64,000 nt of DNA, taken from NCBI GenBank assembly GCA_963751165.1, contig CAVVTP010000002.1, positions 62,001-126,000 of the forward strand. Direction: 5' to 3'. The number at the start of each line of letters is the position of its first letter. The first letter of the stretch is position 1. Positions 18,207 to 27,793 of this stretch are shown here, one piece after another. This stretch comes from Roseiarcus sp963751165 (lineage in GTDB: Bacteria; Pseudomonadota; Alphaproteobacteria; Rhizobiales; Beijerinckiaceae). The position numbers and the translations under genes were made by a program. The notes beneath the pieces were generated by a model that worked only from the letters and a program-made list of their open reading frames with translations, was not told the origin of the DNA and did not search any database.

Positions 18207-19009
18207 ATTCCCGGGATAATCGACCCAACCGCGCCGGCGGCGACGAGGCCGACGAGATGCGCGCCGAATTCATCAGGGTCCGGAAGGGCGGCCGCCGCTT
18301 CGGCGAGGGTCCCGCCCGCCTCGAGCCGCTTGGCGAAGGCATAGCCGGACGGCGGCAGGATGCGGACGGACACCTCCGCTTCCGGCCGCGCGACGAGCAC
18401 GTCCTCGCTGATTTCCTCGCCCGCTCCGCGGGGGAGGGGAACCGTGCGGAGCGCGACGGAGAGGGCGCCCGAGTTGTCGGATAAGGGCGTCGGCTCGGCG
18501 CCCTCCTGGAAGGACGCCCAGAGCGAGGCCGCCGGCGTGGCAAGCTCGAGAAGCCGCGCCGCTGGATGGAGGGCGATCCGGGCGTCCGGCAACGCCCCGG
18601 CGCCAAGCGCGGCGAGGTCGGCGAGCGTAGCCACGGGCGCGTCCGCGGCGTGATAGGCCTCGATCCACGCGTTCTCCAGCCGGGCCAAATCCGCGAGGCG
18701 ACTCAGACTGGCGCCCTGCGCCTCGACAAAATCCGCAAAGAGCTCGCCGTAGGCGATCAGTACCGGCGAACGCGGCTTATGCGCCGCAATGAAGGCGCGT
18801 GCGATCGCGCGGAACCCGTCCGCTCCGACCATTCGGCGCGCAACCGGATAGCGCGCCTCGAGCGCTCCCATCAGCCCGACCGCGACATTATTGCGGTAGA
18901 CCGCGAAACGGCGCTCATCGGGCCCGTCACGCCGGCCGCGCGTCGCAGCTGGTGGAGGAGCCGCCGGGTCGCAGAGCGCCGCGGCGAAGGCGGCGACGGA
19001 CGATTTCAA
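18197..19009 (-). CDS. DUF2063 protein (BufC/HvfC-type partner of the DUF692 oxidase)
   Basis: A 270-residue protein starting at TTG 19009, which overlaps the stop of the DUF692 gene (TTGA). The N-terminal DUF2063 domain contains ERRFAVYRNNVAVGLMGALE, ARYPVARRMVGADGFRAIAR and AYGELFADFVEAQ. The C-terminal half (SVRILPPSGYAFAKRLEAGG) resembles the usual second domain. In buf/hvf operons this protein binds the peptide substrate and presents it to the multinuclear iron oxidase. Translational coupling to the oxidase gene fits that role. Confidence 0.85.
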   Translation of the reverse strand: MKSSVAAFAAALCDPAAPPPAATRGRRDGPDERRFAVYRNNVAVGLMGALEARYPVARRMVGADGFRAIARAFIAAHKPRSPVLIAYGELFADFVEAQGASLSRLADLARLENAWIEAYHAADAPVATLADLAALGAGALPDARIALHPAARLLELATPAASLWASFQEGAEPTPLSDNSGALSVALRTVPLPRGAGEEISEDVLVARPEAEVSVRILPPSGYAFAKRLEAGGTLAEAAAALPDPDEFGAHLVGLVAAGAVGSIIPGICS

Positions 19010-19899
19010 ACGACATTCGCGCTCTCCAACGCTTGCCCGGCTGCTGCGGCCATCGCCCTCTCGGCCCGGCGCGCTTCGCCGAGCAGTATGGGCCAAGCCG
19101 GCAAGTCGTTGTCCCATTCGACCAGGGTTGGCGTCGGCCCGAGCCTTCGGACCGCTTCGCGGTAGAGCGCCCAGACGTCCTCGCGCACGGGCGAGTTGTG
19201 GGCGTCGATGAGCAGCGGCAGGCCGGCGTCGTCGCTGTCGTCCGCATAGCCGGCGAGGTGCATCTCGCCGACGGCGGCGAAAGGGAAGGAGGCCAGATAG
19301 GCGTAGGGGTCGAAGCCCTGATTGGCGGCGCAGACGATGACGTTGTTCACGTCGAGCAGGAGGCCGCAGCCGGTCCGCCGGACGAGCTCGGACAGAAACT
19401 CCGTCTCGGCCATCGCCGTCTCGGGGAACGCGACATAGGTCGAGGGGTTCTCGATGAGGATCGGGCGACGAAGCGCCGACTGCACGACGTCGACGTGCTC
19501 GCAGACCTTGGCCAGCGTCTCTTGCGTGTAGGGCAGGGGTAGGAGGTCGTTGAAGAACGTGCCTTCGTGGGTCGACCAGGCGAGGTGCTCCGAGACGATC
19601 GTTGGCTGATAGCGCTCGGCGACCCTTGCGAGCCGAGCGAGATGGGCGCGGTCCAGCGGCGCCGGCGAGCCGATCGACAATCCGACGCCGTGCAGCGACA
19701 GCGGGTAGAGGGCGCGGATCGCCTCGAGCCGCCGGTGCGGCGGACCGCCCGCGCCCATGTAGTTCTCGGCGTGAACCTCGAAAAACCCAAGTATTGGACG
19801 CGATTCGATGATCGCATCGAAATGCTCGGCCTTGAAGCCGACCCCGACACTCGGCGCCGAAAGCCCGCCCGAACCCGCTTCTGTCACCACGCTGTCCAC
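19006..19899 (-). CDS. DUF692 multinuclear iron-dependent oxidase (BufB type)
   Basis: A 297-residue TIM-barrel protein with the metal-binding residues of the MNIO family: FFEVHAENYMG, SLHGVGLSIGS, VSEHLAWSTHEG, ILIENPSTYV, LLLDVNNVIVCA, GEMHLAGYADD, LIDAHNSPV and TLVEWDNDLP. Members modify cysteine-containing peptides, for example to thiooxazole or oxazolone products; BufB/HvfB act on a small secreted precursor in copper stress. Here it heads an operon directly behind an ECF-type promoter (19950-19923). No precursor gene (DUF2282, BufA) lies in the 16-base leader or nearby, which is unusual. Confidence 0.9.
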   Translation of the reverse strand: MDSVVTEAGSGGLSAPSVGVGFKAEHFDAIIESRPILGFFEVHAENYMGAGGPPHRRLEAIRALYPLSLHGVGLSIGSPAPLDRAHLARLARVAERYQPTIVSEHLAWSTHEGTFFNDLLPLPYTQETLAKVCEHVDVVQSALRRPILIENPSTYVAFPETAMAETEFLSELVRRTGCGLLLDVNNVIVCAANQGFDPYAYLASFPFAAVGEMHLAGYADDSDDAGLPLLIDAHNSPVREDVWALYREAVRRLGPTPTLVEWDNDLPAWPILLGEARRAERAMAAAAGQALESANVV

Positions 19900-19922
19900 T
19901 CCGGCGATGATCGATGCCGGCG

Positions 19923-19950
19923 TCTTCGCGGCCGGGCCAGGTCATGTTAC
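19923..19950 (-). promoter_or_regulatory. ECF-type promoter of the DUF692 operon
   Basis: On the minus strand GTAACA (19950-19945), a 16-base spacer and CGAAGA (19928-19923) match the GTAAC-N16-CGAA form reported for SigF-type ECF sigma factors with NrsF anti-sigmas. It lies 23 bases upstream of the DUF692 ATG. A near copy faces the other way in front of the sigma gene. Confidence 0.65.
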
Positions 19951-20004
19951 ACGGGACGGCGCCTCCATTCGCGCATCCGCCCGGCGAAAAAACCGTCCGG
20001 GCCT

Positions 20005-20029
20005 GTAACGCCGGTCACAGGGGAACGAA
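20005..20029 (+). promoter_or_regulatory. ECF-type promoter of the sigma/anti-sigma operon
   Basis: GTAACG (20005-20010), a 15-base spacer and CGAA (20026-20029), in the same form as the divergent promoter. A start of transcription near 20036 leaves only a very short leader before ATG 20045, so either the spacing or the start codon may differ from what is annotated. Confidence 0.5.
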
Positions 20030-20044
20030 GGCCTAAGGAGCGTC

Positions 20045-20605
20045 ATGCCGGTCGAAAGTCCCCCGGACGATCCCTGGTCGAAGATGATGAGGGCCGCGAT
20101 CGCGGGCGACGAGGGCGTCTACCGGCGACTTCTGGAGGAAATCAGCCGTTCGGTGAGGGCGATGGCGCGAGCGGCGTTCGCGCGCGCCAGGCTTGGAGAC
20201 GCCGATGTCGAGGATGCGGTGCAGGAGACTTTGCTGGCGATCCACCTCAAGCGCCACACCTGGGACCCGAGCCAGAAGCTGGCTCCCTGGGTGAACGCGG
20301 TGGCGCGCCACAAGATTATCGACGCAATGCGTCGGCGCGGCGCCCGGCGTGCCGAGAATATCGAGGATTTCCAGGATTTTATCGCCGCCCCCGCCGAGGA
20401 GGATCCGCACGCGCTCAGCGACGCGAAGAAGCTGATGGAGGTCTTGAACCCGCGCCAGCGCGACATCGTCCAGTCGATTTCGCTCGACGGCCAGTCGATT
20501 GCGGCGACCGCTGCGCGACTCATGATGACCGAGGTCGCCGTCCGCGTGGCTCTGCACCGGGCGCTCAAATCGATGGGCGCGATTTGGCGGAGGTCGGTGT
20601 CGTGA
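20045..20605 (+). CDS. ECF RNA polymerase sigma factor (SigF/ECF16-like)
   Basis: A 186-residue ECF sigma factor. Region 2 is visible (RLGDADVEDAVQETLLAIHL, then HTWDPSQKLAPWVNAVARHK with IIDAMRRRGARR). Region 4 has KKLMEVLNPRQRDIVQSISL and an HTH (GQSIAATAARLMMTEVAVRV). It directs polymerase to GTAAC..CGAA promoters, two of which flank it. AAGGAG precedes the start. The anti-sigma gene overlaps its stop. The likely regulon includes itself and the divergent DUF692 operon. Signals in relatives are metal or oxidative stress. Confidence 0.9.
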   Translation: MPVESPPDDPWSKMMRAAIAGDEGVYRRLLEEISRSVRAMARAAFARARLGDADVEDAVQETLLAIHLKRHTWDPSQKLAPWVNAVARHKIIDAMRRRGARRAENIEDFQDFIAAPAEEDPHALSDAKKLMEVLNPRQRDIVQSISLDGQSIAATAARLMMTEVAVRVALHRALKSMGAIWRRSVS

Positions 20606-21240
20606 GGACTTCCGATTTCATCTCGGCCCTCGCCGCCGATTCGGTTCCCGAACCCATCGACATGGGGCGACGCTTCGCCGCGGCTCTCGCGCTCGGCCTC
20701 GTCGGCGCGCTTGCGATCTATGCCCTTTTCATCGGGCCGCGGCCGGATTTTTTCGAGGCCGCCGGCACGGTTCGCTTCGATCTCAAGTTCCTCGACTTGC
20801 TCGCGCTCGCCCTGCCGTCGCTGCTTCTGCTCTTCCGACTCTCACGCCCCGATGCCAAGGCCGGCGCGCTCGGGCTGTGGCTGTTCGCGCCCCTCGTCCT
20901 CCTCGCCCTCGCGGTTGCGGTCGAGCTCGCGGTCACGCCGTCCGCTGAGTGGATGAGGTGCCTTGTCGGCCAGAACTGGATGTACTGCACGACGATGATC
21001 CCGATGATGGCGGCGCCGATCCTCGCGGCGCTCATCGTCGCGATGCGGGCCGGCGCGCCTCAGCAGCCCGGCTGGACGGGAGCAATCGTCGGCGCCGCGG
21101 CCGCGGGAATCGCCGCATTCCTTTATGCTTCGCACTGCCCGGACGATTCGCCGCTCTTTGTCGCGACCTGGTATCCGCTCGCGACTCTCGTCTGCGCCGG
21201 CGCCGGCGCGCTCGCCGGAGGCCGGTTTCTCGCTTGGTGA
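20602..21240 (+). CDS. nrsF: Anti-sigma factor NrsF (DUF1109), six-helix membrane protein
   Basis: A 212-residue membrane protein starting at GTG 20602, overlapping the sigma stop (GTGA). After a cytosolic N-terminus (RTSDFISALAADSVPEPIDM) come about six membrane segments, e.g. AAALALGLVGALAIYALFI and LALALPSLLLLFRLS. Conserved cysteines lie at the membrane face (RCLVGQNWMYCTTMIPMM and ASHCPDD). In this family the cysteines sense metals or oxidants and release the sigma factor. Synteny with the sigma gene and DUF692 operon supports the call. Confidence 0.88.
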   Translation: MRTSDFISALAADSVPEPIDMGRRFAAALALGLVGALAIYALFIGPRPDFFEAAGTVRFDLKFLDLLALALPSLLLLFRLSRPDAKAGALGLWLFAPLVLLALAVAVELAVTPSAEWMRCLVGQNWMYCTTMIPMMAAPILAALIVAMRAGAPQQPGWTGAIVGAAAAGIAAFLYASHCPDDSPLFVATWYPLATLVCAGAGALAGGRFLAW

Positions 21241-21406
21241 GACGCTCTGCTCTGCATCCGTTAGATCGATCTGGTAACGCAAGATGGTGCGAGTATGCTG
21301 CTGTCCAGTGATCGGCGTCCACAAGGCGAATCCGATTTGGCGCCCGGGCGCCACTGGCTCGAGATTTTTCCAGGACTTCCGCTGACGGGAGCGCAGGGGA
21401 CTGAAC

Positions 21407-24400
21407 TTGGACATCGACTCTTGGCTCCGCACGATCGGTCTTGGCCAGTATGCCGAGATTTTGCGCGCCAACGACATCGACGGCGAGCTGCTCAGGCGGC
21501 TGACGAACGACGATCTCAAGGACATCGGCGTCGCGTCGTTGGGCCATCGCAAGAAGCTTCTGGAGGCGATCGCCGCCCTCGCCACGGGGCCGGACGCCGC
21601 TCCTGCGACGCCCGCCGCCGCAGCGGAGCGAAGGACCCCGGATGGGGCCGAGCGCCGCCACCTCGCGGTTATGTTCTGCGATCTCGTCGGCTCGACGAGC
21701 ATTTCTGCGGCGCTCGACGCTGAGGACTGGCGTGATCTCGTCGGCGGCTATCTCGACGCCGCGTCCGGAGGCGGTCGCGCAGATGGGCGGGCATGTCGCC
21801 AAGAAACTCGGTGACGGGATCATGGCGCTGTTCGGCCACCCGATCGCGCAGGAGAACGATGCCGAACGCGCGGTTCGCGCCGCTCTCGCGATCCAGCGTG
21901 CACTGGCCGAGTTGAACCGCAAGAGCTTTGGCTCCGTCTGCCCCGAACTCGTCGCGCGCATCGGAATTGCGGCCGGGGCGGTTGTGGTGGATTCCTCCGG
22001 CGAAATTTTCGGCGATGCGCCCAATATCGCCGCGCGGGTGCAGGCGCTGGCCGAGCCGGGAACGGTGCTGGTCACGGCGCGCGTGCAGCGCCAGGTCGCC
22101 GGTCTGTTCGTCGTCGAGGACCGCGGCGCGCATGCGCTGAAGGGCGTGGCCGAGCCGACGCACGCTCTATCAGATCGCGCGCGCGAGCGGCGGCGGCCGG
22201 CATTACGGTCAGCGGGCGCTGACGCCGCTGGTCGGGCGCGACGAGGAAGTCACGATGCTGCTCAGGCGCTGGGAGCGCGCGCGCCATGGCGAGGGCCAGT
22301 TCGTCGCGATTGTCGGCGAGCCGGGCCTGGGGAAATCGCGCCTGATCGAGGAGTTCCATACTCGGCTAGCCGATACGCCGCACAGCTGGGTGGAGTGGAG
22401 TTCGTCGCAGCTTCTTCAAAACACGCCGCTGCATCCGATCGCTGATTGGGGACGACAGCGCTTTGGCGGCGCCGAAGTCGCCCCGGAACGGCGCCTTGCC
22501 GACCTCGAAAGTACGCTTGCCCAAGTCAAACTCGACACGGTGGAATATGTCCCGCTGCTGGCGCCGCTGGTTGACATTCCGCTGCCGCCGGAGCGCGCTT
22601 CGCCGCTGGCGCCGGAGGAGTTGCGCCTCCGGCAGATGGCGGCGATCTCGCATGGTTCACTGCGGGCGCGCGCACGCAGCCGGTCGTGCTCGCGTTCGAG
22701 GACTTGCACTGGTCCGATCCGACGACGCTCGATATATTGCGCGGCTTCGCCGAACGCGGCGCGCTGGCGCCCTTGCTGGTCGTCGCGACGACGCGGCCGG
22801 AATTTCGCCCGCCATGGGGCGCGCGCTCGCATCCCGGGACGATCCCGCTCGCGCCCTCGATCGCGCCAAGGTCGGCGAGATGGTCGGCGAACTCGCCTAG
22901 CGCCACGCTCTGTCGCGGGAAACGGTCGACGGGGTGAGCGAGCGCACCGGCGGCGTGCCTTTGTTCGTCGAGGAAGTAACGCGTCTCCTGCTTGGAGCGG
23001 GGCGAGCAGGGCGGCGCGCAGGCGATCCCGCCGACGCTGCAGCAGTCGCTGGCCGCGCGGCTCGACCGGCTCGGCCCGGCGCGCGAAATCGCGATGATCG
23101 GCGCAGTGCTCGGGCGCGGCTTTTCGTACCCGCTGCTACGCGCTGTAGCCGGGCATGGACCGAGGCTCGCCGCTGCAACAGGCGCTGGAAAAGCTCGCCG
23201 AGGCCGATATCCTTCTTGGTCGAGGGTCTGCCGCCGGAGGCCGAATATCGTTTCAAGCACGCGCTGATCCAGGACGCGGCCTACGAAAACCTGCTCAAAA
23301 GCCGCCGCCAGGCGCTGCACCGCCGCGCCGACTAGATTTTTGTCTGGTCTGGCTTGTCTCTATAGGGCGTTCACGACGCGGCCGAGCTCATTTTTGAGCT
23401 GGCGCTGCGGATATTCGATCGAAACGCGATCGCGAGGCCAAGTCCGAGTTCGGCACGGACACCGGCGTCGCTGCTACGCTCTACCTCGCCCTCACAAATT
23501 TGCTGCTCGGCAAGGCGGGACCCGCGCGGAAGCTGATGGACGAGGCGATTTCGCGCGCGGCTGAAACCGCTCATGCCCCAACCCTGGCCAACGCCTACTT
23601 GTTTAAGGCCGCGTTCGACGCGCTTCGTGACGATGCCGAAGCCGGCCGCCAGCACGGCAGAATCCCTTCTCGAAGTCAGCCGAGCGCACAGCCTCGGGCT
23701 CTATTTGGCTATGGGCGCACTGTTCTCGAGTTGGGCAGGCGCTCGGCTCGGCGATCGCGTGGCCGGCATGACCGAGTTTCGACAGACCCTGGCGGCCTTC
23801 GCGGACAAGGGAAACAAGATGCTTGCGCCGATTTTCCAAGGCCGGCTGGCCGAGTTCGAAGCCGAGGGGCAAGACGCGGAGGGCGCCTTCGCGCGGATCG
23901 ACGAAGCGCTGGCGCTGGCCGAGCAGACCGGCGAGCGCTGGACCGACGCCCTCCTGCTCCGCATCCGCGGCGACATCCTCTTGAAGGCCGATCCCGAAGA
24001 TCCCGCTCGCGCCGAGGACGCCTATCGCGCCGCCCTCACCGTCGCGCGAGAGCAGGGCGCGCGCAGCTTCGGCCTGCAAGCCGCGCTGAAGCTCGCGAAG
24101 CTCTATCAATCGGCCGGCCGCCCCGCCGAGGCGCACGCCGTCCTCGCGCCCTCGCTCGCAGGCTTTGCGCCAACCCCGGAAATGCCGGAGATCGCCGAGG
24201 CGCAGGCGCTGCTCGCGGCGCTGGCGGAAACGGATGAGGTGAAGAACGCCGAGGCGTCGCGCCAACGCCGGCTCCAGCTGCAGACCAGCTACGGCCAGGC
24301 GTTGATGTTGTCCCAAGGTTTCGCCTCCGAGGAAGCGAAGGCCGCCTTCGCCCGCGCTCGGGAACTCGCCAAGGCGGTCGATAACGCCGCCGAGAGGTTC

Positions 24401-25477
24401 GACGCTTATTTCGGGCAGTGGGTTGGCAGCATGTTGCGCGGGGAGCTGCGGTCGGCGCGAGAAACCGCCGAAACCTTCCTCAGCGAAGCCGAGAAAGAGG
24501 AACGGACAACGGAAGCGGTGGCCGCCCACTACAGCCTGGGCACGACATGCTTCTGTCAAGGCGGTCTCGCCGAGGCCCGAGCCCATTTCGAGCAAGCCCT
24601 GCGGATTTTCGATCCCGAACGCGATCGCGAGGCCAAGTTCCGGTTCGGCCCGGACATCGGCACCGCTGCTACGGGCTACCTTGGCTTCACAATTCGGCTG
24701 CTCGGAGAGGTGGGACTGGCGCGGAATCTGATTGAAGCGGCGAACGCGCGCGCGGTTGAATCCACTCATGCCCCGACCCTCGCCATGGCCTACGTGCACA
24801 CCGCCATTTTCGATATGCTTCGCGACGATGCCGAAGCCGGCCGCCGCGCGGCCGAATCCGCCCTCGACGTCAGCCGAGCGCACGGCCTCGGCCTCTTTAT
24901 GGCTCTAGGAGCGGTATGGTCCACTTGGGCGAGTGCTCGGCTAGGCGACCTTGAGAGTGGCGTCACGGAGTTTCGACATGCCCTGACGGCATACGCTGAC
25001 CAGGGAAACAAGTTGTTTGCGCCGCTCTTCCGAGGGTTGCTGGCCGAGCTCGAAGCCGAGGGTCAAGACGCGCCGGGTGCCTTGGCGCGGATCGACGAAT
25101 CGCTCTCGCTCGCCGAGGAGACAGACCAGCGATGGACCGACGCCCACCTGCACCGCATCCGCGGTGACATTCTCCTGAAGGCCGATCCCGAACATCCCAC
25201 CCGCGCCGAGGAAGCCTATCTCACGGCCATTGCCATCGCATGCGAGCAGGGCGCCCGCAGTTTCGGGCTGCAAGCGGCGCTGAAGCTCGCCAAGCTTTTT
25301 CAATCCACCGCCCGCCCGGTCGAGGCGCACTCCGCCCTCTCCCCCGCGCTCGAAGGCTTTTCGCCGACGCCGGAAATGCCGGAGATCGCCGAGGCGCAGG
25401 CGCTGCTGGCGGCGCTCGCCGAAACCGAACAGGTGATGGCCGCTGCGACGCAGCGAGGCGCCGCAAAATTCTCTTGA
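21407..25477 (+). pseudogene. SAM domain-class III cyclase-AAA ATPase-TPR gene, heavily frameshifted
   Basis: The domains in order are: a SAM domain (MDIDSWLRTIGLGQYAEILR); a class III adenylate/guanylate cyclase domain (RHLAVMFCDLVGSTSISAAL, KKLGDGIMALFGHP, GDAPNIAARVQALAEPG); an AAA_16-type ATPase with Walker A GEPGLGKSRL and Walker B VVLAFEDLHWSDP; then a TPR-like C-terminus. At least seven frame changes occur (near 21765, 22165, 22655, 22855, 23000, 23150 and 23220), and a TAG replaces a codon at about 22900. The C-terminal part is present twice. From 23573 an open frame of 634 codons remains, which could still yield a TPR-only protein. Parents are soluble cyclases coupling cAMP synthesis to a STAND-like ATPase. 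Not functional as a cyclase. Confidence 0.8.
23402..25450 (+). repeat. Tandem duplication of about 1.2 kb within the TPR region
   Basis: Sequence at 23402-24240 recurs, diverged, at about 24599-25445, offset near 1197 bases. Matching landmarks are HAPTLANAYLFKAAFDALRD against HAPTLAMAYVHTAIFDMLRD, and GERWTDALLLRIRGDILLKA against DQRWTDAHLHRIRGDILLKA. APTPEMPEIAEAQALLAALA against SPTPEMPEIAEAQALLAALA also match. The first copy has a small deletion or frameshift around 23660. This is a gene-internal duplication, not a mobile element. Confidence 0.8.
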
Positions 25478-25592
25478 GAGCGCGCCTGGCGCCCCCAGGT
25501 TTTTACGGCCTCCTCGCGGCCATCGCCGGTTGTTCACTAACGGATTCGAGGCGTTCGACTTGAAGGAGTCGAGGCGACTATTTTCACGGCCC

Positions 25593-26249
25593 TTACTTCT
25601 TCACCAGCGGATCGAGGATCGCCTTCAGCTGGTCCATGTTCAGCTCGCCACCGTAGACCTTGCCATCTATGACGAAGGTCGGTGTGCCGCTGAGGTGGAT
25701 CTGCTCCTCGGCGCGCTTCGTTTGCGCCACGATTCCGTCGGCCAGTTTCTGGTTCTTGAGGCACTCTGTCGCCTGGGCCTGGGTCATCCCCGCCGGGCGC
25801 ATGGCCTCGATCAGCGGCTCGAGCGGCTTGTCGGTGAAGGCCCACTTGTCCTGCTCGGCGAACAGTAGTTCGTTCGCGGCGAAGGCCTTGTCGTCGCCGA
25901 GGCAGCGGGCGAGCACGAAGCCGGCGACATCGAGCGTATTGCGGGCGAACTCACGGAAGATGAAGCGCACCTTGCCGGTGTCGATGTAGTCCTTCTTCAG
26001 CTCCGGGAATGTCTCCTTGCTGAAGGCGGCGCAGTGCGGACAGGTCAGCGAGCCATATTCCACCACCGGTAGGCCGTCCGCCGCGCCGACCGCCAGGTCG
26101 GGCAGCGGGCCGGGCGCAAGGATCTTGGCCATGTCGACGGTGCGTTCTGGCTGGGGCGCCGCCACGGCGGCGACCGCGTTCGAGGCGGCGAAGGCCGCGG
26201 CGCACAAGAGGGCGGCGCCGGCCAGCCGGCGGAGGGACGCGAAAGCCAC
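25593..26249 (-). CDS. DsbA-family thiol:disulfide oxidoreductase, periplasmic
   Basis: A thioredoxin-fold protein with a CPHC active site in VVEYGSLTCPHCAAFSKETF, the cis-Pro segment SGTPTFVIDGKVYGGE, and a signal peptide (LAGAALLCAAAFAASNAVAA). The start was placed at GTG 26249 with AGGAG nine bases upstream; a longer frame to 26297 lacks a good signal and RBS. The product is about 218 residues. It likely oxidises cysteines of exported proteins. It resembles the DsbA-like group common in Rhizobiales; no DsbB is adjacent. Confidence 0.85.
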   Translation of the reverse strand: MAFASLRRLAGAALLCAAAFAASNAVAAVAAPQPERTVDMAKILAPGPLPDLAVGAADGLPVVEYGSLTCPHCAAFSKETFPELKKDYIDTGKVRFIFREFARNTLDVAGFVLARCLGDDKAFAANELLFAEQDKWAFTDKPLEPLIEAMRPAGMTQAQATECLKNQKLADGIVAQTKRAEEQIHLSGTPTFVIDGKVYGGELNMDQLKAILDPLVKK

Positions 26250-26520
26250 GGGGGAATGCTCCTGACGAGATGAGGGGAATCCGGATGGGCGCGACATTGC
26301 TCATAAACGCACGCTTGCAGCAAGTCTGTTCCGCATCTTCCGCATGACCGGCTTGGCGGCGTCAGGCTGACATGCTAGCTCCGCGCGGACGGATTGTAGC
26401 AACGTGTAGCCCGTAAGACGGGCGTCCTTCCGCACGTCCCTTTGGAGTGCGGTCGACGCGGCCGAGAGCGGCATCCACACAATGCGGCAGGCGGCCGCGT
26501 CTACAAAAAGGAGACATACG

Positions 26521-27577
26521 ATGGAGTACCGGCAGCTTGGCGATTCGGGCCTGAAGGTTTCCGTCCTGACGATGGGCACGATGACGATCGGCGGCAAGGG
26601 ACCTTTCGCCAAGGTCGGCGACCTCTCGCTCGACGAGGTGAGGCGGCTCATCGACATCGTCGCCGATGCCGGCGTCAATCTCATCGACACCGCCGACGTC
26701 TATTCCGCCGGTCGCTCAGAGGAAATGATCGGCGAGGCGATGCCGAAGCGAAAGGCCGGCATTCTGATCGCCACCAAGGCGCGCTTCCCGATGGGGCCGG
26801 GGCCGAACGATCGCGGCTCGTCCCGCTGGCATCTCATCCGGGAATGCGAGGCGAGCCTGAAGCGCCTCCGCGCCGACGTGATCGACCTCTATCAGCTGCA
26901 TCAATGGGACGGGCTGACCCCGCTCGAGGAGACGATGGAGGCGCTCGAACTCGCTCGTGAGGTCGGGCAAGGTCCGCTACGTCGGCTGCTCCAACTTCTC
27001 CGGCTGGCACGTGATGAAGGCGATGGAAGTCGCCCGCCGCGACGGCCGCATCCCCTTCGTCTCGCAGCAGATCCACTACACCTTGCAGGCGCGCGAGGCC
27101 GAATACGAGCTCCTTCCGATCGCTGTCGACCAAAAACTCGGCGTCCTCGTTTGGAGCCCGCTCGCTGGCGGCCTCCTCTCCGGCAAGCACCGCCGCAACA
27201 AGGCAGCGCCCGAGGACACCCGCCAGTTCGCGGGCTGGAACGAGCCGCCGGTGCGCGACGAAAACGCGCTCTGGGCCATTGTCGACGAGCTGGTTTCGAT
27301 CGGCGAGGCGCACGGCGTCTCGGCGGCGCAAATCGCGCTCAGCTGGCTCCTGGGCCGGCCGACGGTGACGTCCCTCGTCATCGGCGGACGCACCGAGGCG
27401 CAGTTCCGCGACAACCTCGCCTCAGTCAACGTGAAGCTGACCGACGAGGAGCGCGCAAGACTCGACAAGGCGAGCCAGCCGCCGCTCATCTACCCGTACT
27501 GGCACCAGTCCTTTAGCGCGGCCGACCGGTTCGGCCCGGCCGACCTCGTGCTGCACAGGCCATTCCTGAAGGAGTGA
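26521..27577 (+). CDS. Aldo/keto reductase (one frameshift at a GANTC site)
   Basis: The first frame (MEYRQLGDSGLKVSVLTMGT) carries the catalytic Asp and Tyr region LIDTADVYSAGRSEEMIGEA and the Lys ILIATKARF, then DLYQLHQWDG. Frame is lost at GAACTC (26947-26952). Deleting one A gives EALDSLVRSGKVRYVGCSNF and continues to HRPFLKE. The repaired product is 351 residues, normal for AKR11/12-like NADPH-dependent oxidoreductases. Substrate unknown. A weak RBS (AAAGGAG) precedes ATG. Confidence 0.8.
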
Positions 27578-27594
27578 GGTCGCGCGCCTGACTC

Positions 27595-27618
27595 CCTTCT
27601 CCCGCTTGCAGGAGAAGG
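27595..27618 (+). terminator. Stem-loop after the aldo/keto reductase gene
   Basis: CCTTCTCC (27595-27602) pairs with GGAGAAGG (27611-27618) 17 bases after the stop. The same CCTTCTCCCG arm occurs in the 29843-29873 hairpin, so this belongs to a dispersed intergenic repeat class and may also end transcription. The rest of 27619-27793 shows no gene. Confidence 0.45.
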
Positions 27619-27793
27619 TGGCGTGAAGACGCCCGTCATTCGACGGGCTGTGGCGCCGGATGAGCGGCCGCGCGCCACGGGCCTATTAGCCCAACCTGAG
27701 CCAATTCCGCGCAACTTGGGTTGGGAAAGCGAAGTAGTCCAACTCGAGTCGGCTCGTTCTTCGGCGAACCCGGCGTGAGGGACAGGGGCGCGC

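Noticed and set aside
19900..20044. A hidden bufA (DUF2282) gene between the sigma and DUF692 genes
   Set aside because: The 145-base gap is filled by two promoters and short leaders; no ORF with a signal peptide and cysteines fits.
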